Assembly (NCBI GenBank): GCA_016184345.1
Contig: JACPCV010000004.1
Location: forward strand, 1-54,452
Length of the DNA stretch: 54,452 bases
Direction of reading: 5' to 3'
From: Candidatus Woesearchaeota archaeon
GTDB lineage: Archaea > Nanobdellota > Nanobdellia > Woesearchaeales > UBA10216
The position numbers and the translations under genes were made by a program. The notes beneath the pieces were generated by a model. It had not been told where the DNA came from. It did no database searches and worked only from the letters and a program-made list of their open reading frames with translations. Below, piece after piece: positions 51,091-54,452 of this stretch; position 1 is the stretch's first letter, and each line of letters begins with the position of its first letter.

Positions 51091-51129
51091 TTGGGGGATA
51101 ATTAGCGGATTTGGGGATAATTAGCGGTT
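51091..51129. repeat. tandem repeat, two units
   Basis: TTGGGGGATAATTAGCGGAT followed by TTGGGGATAATTAGCGGTT. The shared core is GGGGATAATTAGCGG. It lies about 25 nt after TATATAAG, near the expected transcript start for the gene at 51289. Confidence 0.65.
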
Positions 51130-51142
51130 AAGGCTCTGAAAG

Positions 51143-51238
51143 CACTTAACGCTTGACCTTTTTAGCAAAAAGATCAATCAAAAAAACGCCTCTATCGTTT
51201 TCCGATTGACCGCTTTCGCAAAGGGGTCACGTTAAGTG
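51143..51238. repeat. outer stem enclosing two T-type hairpins
   Basis: CACTTAACG (51143-51151) pairs with CGTTAAGTG (51230-51238). Inside are TTGACCTTTTT-agc-AAAAAGATCAA (51153-51177, minus-oriented T-type repeat) and TGACCGCTTT-cgc-AAAGGGGTCA (51207-51229, plus-oriented, preceded by GAT). Combines the T-type repeat with the outer-stem-plus-two-hairpins architecture. Confidence 0.75.
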
Positions 51239-51288
51239 AACAAGAGCCGATTTGATGGGGGTCAAAGAGGTAAAGGGGAAAAAAGAAG

Positions 51289-51633
51289 ATGCGGTCAAGC
51301 CTATACTCTGCAAGGGAAGAATGCCTGCTATGCGGCGATGTCATAACAAACCCTATCTGTTTTGGCTGCCTGGAAGGCGAGGTAGAGGAGTGGCTGTCCG
51401 GCAGGATGCCCAAGCTCGTGCCGAGGCTTAAAAAAACAGGTGAAGTGTTCAAGTCATACACCCATACAGGGACAAGGTGCATTCTCTGCGGGGACAACAT
51501 GAATGTCTGCACGCACTGCTACTGCTATGAGGTTAACAAGCTTTTTGAGAATTACCCGAGGCTGGCCGAAGAATTTGTTGATTTCTTTAACTTCGAGCTG
51601 AGGGGAAGCAACCGCATAAGCGCGCTGGAGTAA
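51289..51633 (+). CDS. archaeal zinc-finger hypothetical protein
   Basis: 114 aa. Ten Cys, in CLLC, CFGC, CILC and CTHCYC clusters, form two probable zinc sites around a Lys-rich helix; the end is acidic (LAEEFVDFFNFELRG). Looks like a conserved archaeal family of unknown function. Leader with hairpin element and tandem repeat upstream. Confidence 0.65.
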   Translation: MRSSLYSAREECLLCGDVITNPICFGCLEGEVEEWLSGRMPKLVPRLKKTGEVFKSYTHTGTRCILCGDNMNVCTHCYCYEVNKLFENYPRLAEEFVDFFNFELRGSNRISALE

Positions 51634-51699
51634 CAGCGTCAGTTTTTCAAAAAAGGTTGGGGGAGAAAAAAAAGGACAAAAGCAAGCACAGAAGATAAG

Positions 51700-51713
51700 T
51701 TCACCATAGTGAA
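51700..51713 (+). promoter_or_regulatory. palindrome upstream of acidic paralogue pair
   Basis: TTCACCATAGTGAA, one mismatch from perfect; near-identical to 47226-47239. About 33 nt before the GTG at 51746. Confidence 0.4.
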
Positions 51714-51745
51714 TTATGTTGTTTAAAAGTGGAGAGGTGATAGCT

Positions 51746-51910
51746 GTGAGAAAAAAAAGCTGGTACGCGGACCTTGGCGAGGACAGCCTTGAGGTGCTAT
51801 CCTCGGAGATAGAAGACCTTGAAAACGACGAGCTGTCAGTTGGCGAAGCGGGCTTCATAAGCGGCTACGAGCTTGACCAGGAGTACGAAGGAGAGTACGA
51901 AAGCGAATGA
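51746..51910 (+). CDS. 54-aa acidic protein, paralogue A
   Basis: Begins RKKSWYADLGEDSLEVLSSE after a GTG start with GAGGTGAT five nt upstream; the longer frame from 51716 lacks a site. Tail rich in Glu/Asp/Tyr. The N-terminus aligns with the next protein: (K/R)-x-x-W-Y-x-D-(L/F)-G-E-x-x-x-E-(V/I)-x-S-x-E. Unknown function; the start codon overlaps as ATGA at its end. Confidence 0.65.
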   Translation: MRKKSWYADLGEDSLEVLSSEIEDLENDELSVGEAGFISGYELDQEYEGEYESE

Positions 51911-52020
51911 AAAGGACCACCTGGTATATAGATTTTGGGGAAAGCACAATTGAAATCGGCTCTGAAGAAGCCGAGGAAAGGGAAGAAGCCTTAGGAGAAG
52001 AAACTGATGCTAGCCCCTGA
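51907..52020 (+). CDS. 37-aa acidic protein, paralogue B
   Basis: Begins MKRTTWYIDFGESTIEIGSE, then a Glu-rich end. Overlaps paralogue A by four nt, so translation is coupled. Its stop overlaps the convergent ROK kinase gene. The conserved W-Y-x-D-x-G-E strand suggests a small beta hairpin that might recognise a partner; no family recognised. Confidence 0.6.
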   Translation: MKRTTWYIDFGESTIEIGSEEAEEREEALGEETDASP

Positions 52021-53050
52021 GAGCGAGAGCTGCAGCGCCAAAAACACCGGCAGAATCACCCAGCTTGTTCTTTACAATTTTAAGGCCCTTTGAGAATGCA
52101 GGATAAGCATATCTTTTGGCAGCCGCATTTATTTTACGGTAAAACTCAGCCGGGAGATTGCTGACGCCGCCGCCCATCACAATAATGGCAGGGTTGAAAG
52201 TGTTTATGAGGTTGGCAAAGGCGATTCCGAATTTGTCATACGTTTCTGACATTACTTTCCTTGCGACTGCTTCCTTTGAGCTGAATATCTTGTGCGGATC
52301 GGGATTCCTTATTTTGCCGCCTGCCGCAATGTAGCGCTGTGTGATGTACTTGCCAGAGCACCACGACTCAAAATGGCCAAGCTGGCCGCAGCCGCATCTT
52401 GGGCCGGAAGGGTCTATTGTTGTGTGACCGATATGGCCTGCCCCGCCGTCCCTGCCCCTGTAGAGCCTGCCTCCGAGAATAAGGCCGCCGCCAATGCCTG
52501 TCCCTACAATAACGCCAATAACATTTTCAAAGCCGCGGGCTGCACCGAACATGAACTCAGCAAGGGCAAAGCAGATGCTGTCATTTTCAATGTAGAGGGG
52601 AGAATTTATTTTTCTTCGCCGCAGCTGCTGCTGCAAAACGTTCTTCAGCATTATGCCCATAATTGCGGGAATGTTCGGAACCATCTCCAGCCTGCCTTTC
52701 TTAAGGAAGCCAGCAGTGCCAATGCCTATCCCTCTGAGCCGGAAGCCCTTGATATTCTCCCTGCCGTAGCCGCAAAGCGAAACAACAGCAGAAACGATAT
52801 TCCCGATGGTTTTTTCCTTTGATAAGGGGTAGGTTGGCAGCCTGATTTTTTTAATAACTTTAGGCAATAAAGCCCAAGTCGAGCAGAGCTCGACTGGGCC
52901 CCGTCGCAAGTCCTGCTTTGGCAGGACTGCGCAGTCGGCAACTGCCGACTTGCGACGCAAGTCGACGTGGGATGCAGAGGTAGCGGTGGCACTTGCCAGG
53001 ATTCCCTCAATCTTAGTCCCGCCAACGTCAAGGCCGATAATGTACATCAT
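52010..53050 (-). CDS. ROK-family sugar kinase (glucokinase-like)
   Basis: 346 aa. Phosphate-binding GLDVGGTKIEG, substrate/catalytic region YIENDSICFALAE, GTGIGGGLI, and the ROK zinc site GHTTID...CGCGQLGHFESWCSGKYI. Probably makes glucose 6-phosphate. About 33 residues near the N-terminus (SHVDLRRKSAVADCAVLPKQ and following) come from a nested palindromic element and are absent from normal ROK proteins, where the second strand leads directly on. ATG at 53050 or 53047. Confidence 0.87.
   Translation of the reverse strand: MMYIIGLDVGGTKIEGILASATATSASHVDLRRKSAVADCAVLPKQDLRRGPVELCSTWALLPKVIKKIRLPTYPLSKEKTIGNIVSAVVSLCGYGRENIKGFRLRGIGIGTAGFLKKGRLEMVPNIPAIMGIMLKNVLQQQLRRRKINSPLYIENDSICFALAEFMFGAARGFENVIGVIVGTGIGGGLILGGRLYRGRDGGAGHIGHTTIDPSGPRCGCGQLGHFESWCSGKYITQRYIAAGGKIRNPDPHKIFSSKEAVARKVMSETYDKFGIAFANLINTFNPAIIVMGGGVSNLPAEFYRKINAAAKRYAYPAFSKGLKIVKNKLGDSAGVFGAAALALRG
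52873..52971. repeat. 99-nt nested palindromic element inside ROK kinase gene
   Basis: Left hairpin CCCAAGTCGAG-cagag-CTCGACTGGG, then CCCC and GTCGCA/TGCGAC enclosing AGTCCTGC-tttg-GCAGGACT and AGTCGGCA-ac-TGCCGACT, then CGACGTGGG. Compared with 7129-7178 the left hairpin and outer arms are the same and the right hairpin loop is replaced by two more hairpins, as if one element had entered another. Confidence 0.82.
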
Positions 53051-53061
53051 CAATCACATCA

Positions 53062-53094
53062 TTTTTTGATTGACCTTTTTGTTAAAAAGGTCAT
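53062..53094. repeat. T-type palindromic repeat between ROK and aldolase genes
   Basis: TTTTTTGAT followed by TGACCTTTTT-gtt-AAAAAGGTCA, just after the aldolase stop. Differs from the copy in apgM only in the loop. Confidence 0.75.
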
Positions 53095-53095
53095 A

Positions 53096-54007
53096 TCACG
53101 CTTTCCCTTCGCTGCCGAGAACCTTAATTCTGCGAATGGCGACCTCTTCCATGGCTTCAATGGCTGAGCCGAGGATTTCCCTGGGGTCGTATGCAGACGG
53201 GTTCTCGTGCAGGAATTTCCTGACAGCTGCCGTGAAAGCCAGGCGAAGGTCAGTGTCCTCGTTCACCTTGCAGACGCCAAGCTTCACCGCCCTCTTTATC
53301 TGGGATTCAGGCACTCCCTTTGCATTTGATATTTTTGCGCCGTAGCGGCTAGCTGCAGCAACCAAAGACTGATGCACTGAGGAAGCGCCGTGAAGCACGA
53401 GGGGAACATCAACAGCACCTGCTATTCTGGAAAGGCGCTGCAAATCTATCAGGGGTTTTCCACGGAACTTGTAAGCGCCGTGGGAAGTGCCAATCGCAAC
53501 AGCCAGGGAATCGCAGCGAGCCAGCTTAACAAATTCAGCTGCTGCTGCCGGATCTGTGTAACTGTGCCTCGCAGCAAAGACATCATCCTCCCTGCCCTTC
53601 AACTGGCCCAACTCGGCTTCCACAGAAACCCCCTTCCTGTGGGCTGCTGCAACGACTTTTTTCGTGAGTGAAACATTCTGCCTGAATGGGAGGGCTGAGC
53701 CGTCTATCATGACTGACGAAAAGCCAAAACTGATGCACTCCCTCGCCAATTCAAAGCTCGGACCGTGGTCCAAATGTACAGCTACAGGCACAGGAACCTT
53801 TTTTGCAAAAGCCAGAGCCATGCCAGCTAATTCAAAGCCGCCATACTTAAGCGCACCAGAGGACAACTGCAGGAAGACAGGGGAATCCATCTCCACAGCC
53901 GCCGCGATGATAGCTTTAGTGATTTCCAAATTGTTCGTGTTGAAAGCGCCAACAGCATAACCACCTTTCTTCGCTTTTTGCAAAAGCTTATTGCCCGAGA
54001 CAAGCAC
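53096..54007 (-). CDS. fba: class II fructose-bisphosphate aldolase (KbaY/GatY-like)
   Basis: 303 aa from GTG at 54007, chosen because GGAGTGA lies six nt before it; TTG at 54013 is possible. Splits fructose 1,6-bisphosphate. Zinc ligands in VHLDHGPSFE, the SVMIDGS strand, VEAELGQLKG, LHGASSV and the C-terminal KVNEDTDLR. A bacterial-type enzyme, whereas many archaea use class I. It follows the PfkB kinase on the same strand, forming a kinase-aldolase pair with the ROK kinase after it. Confidence 0.9.
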   Translation of the reverse strand: MLVSGNKLLQKAKKGGYAVGAFNTNNLEITKAIIAAAVEMDSPVFLQLSSGALKYGGFELAGMALAFAKKVPVPVAVHLDHGPSFELARECISFGFSSVMIDGSALPFRQNVSLTKKVVAAAHRKGVSVEAELGQLKGREDDVFAARHSYTDPAAAAEFVKLARCDSLAVAIGTSHGAYKFRGKPLIDLQRLSRIAGAVDVPLVLHGASSVHQSLVAAASRYGAKISNAKGVPESQIKRAVKLGVCKVNEDTDLRLAFTAAVRKFLHENPSAYDPREILGSAIEAMEEVAIRRIKVLGSEGKA

Positions 54008-54026
54008 AGCCAATCACTCCGCAAAT

Positions 54027-54452
54027 TTAAATCCCTTTTATCCCAAGCTTGGATCTGTTCCTTTTTATGAATGCTGCCGCAGCACCTGCTGATGAGGAAA
54101 GGCGAGGTCCGCACTGGGTCAGCTTCATAGCTGCAATGCCAACTGCCTTTGCAAGCGTATCTGAGACAGACTGTGTATTGGATGAGTAGTAATAGTGCGC
54201 AAAAGCGCCACTGAACGCGTCACCAGCACCGCAAGCGTCAAGAATCCTTACAGGAAGCGCCTTAACGTGGAAAAAATTACTGCCTTCCTTGGCGTAAGCG
54301 CCATCAACGTCCTTGCTCACAACATCAACATTCCCGGGAAGATGGCGAAGTATGTCCTTTATTTTTTCTTTCCCGACGTAATACGAGCCTTCTTCATAGT
54401 TGAATATGGAAACTGCAAAGCTTGCGTGAATCTTCAGGAGCTTTGGCAGCCA
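54027..54452 (-). CDS. PfkB-family carbohydrate kinase (partial, cut by window end)
   Basis: 141 codons, open to the window edge. The C-terminal part of a PfkB kinase: LDACGAGDAFSGAFAHYYYS contains the catalytic Asp/anion-hole signature (DTxGAGD, here DACGAGD), followed by a helix-rich end. Next to a fructose-bisphosphate aldolase, so it may be the 6-phosphofructokinase of this organism, or another sugar-phosphate kinase. The true start lies outside. Confidence 0.85.
   Translation of the reverse strand, partial: WLPKLLKIHASFAVSIFNYEEGSYYVGKEKIKDILRHLPGNVDVVSKDVDGAYAKEGSNFFHVKALPVRILDACGAGDAFSGAFAHYYYSSNTQSVSDTLAKAVGIAAMKLTQCGPRLSSSAGAAAAFIKRNRSKLGIKGI

Larger units (their letters stand above)
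50911..51288. other. gap with promoters, tandem repeat and hairpin element
   Basis: AT-rich left half with the PhoU-like promoter (minus) and a plus-strand TATATAAG at about 51058-51065; then a 19-20-bp tandem repeat (51091-51129) and the palindromic element 51143-51238. AGGTAAAGGGG near 51268 is the likely ribosome binding site of the next gene. Confidence 0.5.

Overview
The window is archaeal chromosome. The information-processing genes are of archaeal/eukaryotic type: EF-1A, S10, S19e, S27e, L31e, L39e, L44e, aIF2-alpha, Nop10, Cbf5, prefoldin alpha, FtsY, GINS, PDCD5-like protein and PAC2 protein. Promoters are TTTAAATA-type TATA boxes, often about 30 nt before the start codon (leaderless). 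Secretion signals, a large S-layer protein, SepF (FtsZ-based division), many VapBC pairs, and bacterial-type MetK and PRPP synthetase suggest a DPANN-like lineage (Woesearchaeota/Pacearchaeota/Diapherotrites style). That placement is inference; no rRNA is present.

Layout. 0.1-2.1 kb: AT-rich four-gene minus-strand block, three small helix-turn-helix proteins and a Swt1-type HEPN protein. 2.4-6.3 kb: regulator, SepF, triosephosphate isomerase, EF-1A, S10. 6.3-12.4 kb: MazEF, PRPP synthetase, prefoldin, FtsY, a truncated Hel308-like helicase, VapBC, an odd class II tRNA. 12.4-17.5 kb: H+-pyrophosphatase, phosphoglycerate mutase, enolase. 17.5-21.5 kb: VapBC, the L44e-S27e-aIF2alpha-Nop10-PAC2 operon, GINS. 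21.5-29.2 kb: decayed HicBA, radical SAM protein, MNT-HEPN pair, two large membrane proteins, VapBC. 29.3-32.1 kb: S-layer protein. 32.6-35.8 kb: tRNA-Leu, two VapBC pairs, S19e, PDCD5-L39e-L31e operon. 35.9-42.1 kb: GH63-like hydrolase, DEAD helicase, Cbf5, a DUF357/zinc finger/AbrB fusion, a tRNA, thioredoxin reductase. 42.1-47 kb: envelope proteins, LAGLIDADG protein, MetK. 47.4-54.4 kb: hypothetical protein, HAD and PhoU-like proteins, small acidic paralogues, ROK kinase, class II aldolase, PfkB kinase (cut by the window end). Six glycolytic functions are scattered along the window.

Three things stand out. (1) cbf5 is interrupted at its catalytic Asp codon by 18 nt that fold as a bulge-helix-bulge (BHB) intron; exact excision restores GHSGTLDPNVTG. 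(2) A family of nested palindromic elements (hairpin pairs with CCCAA...TGGGCCC...TTGGG, or an outer stem enclosing two hairpins) lies in leaders, in intergenic gaps and in frame inside several protein genes, resembling in behaviour the Rickettsia palindromic elements. (3) A class II tRNA carries a 22-nt T-loop insertion that also fits a BHB intron, and its anticodon loop reads GAA.
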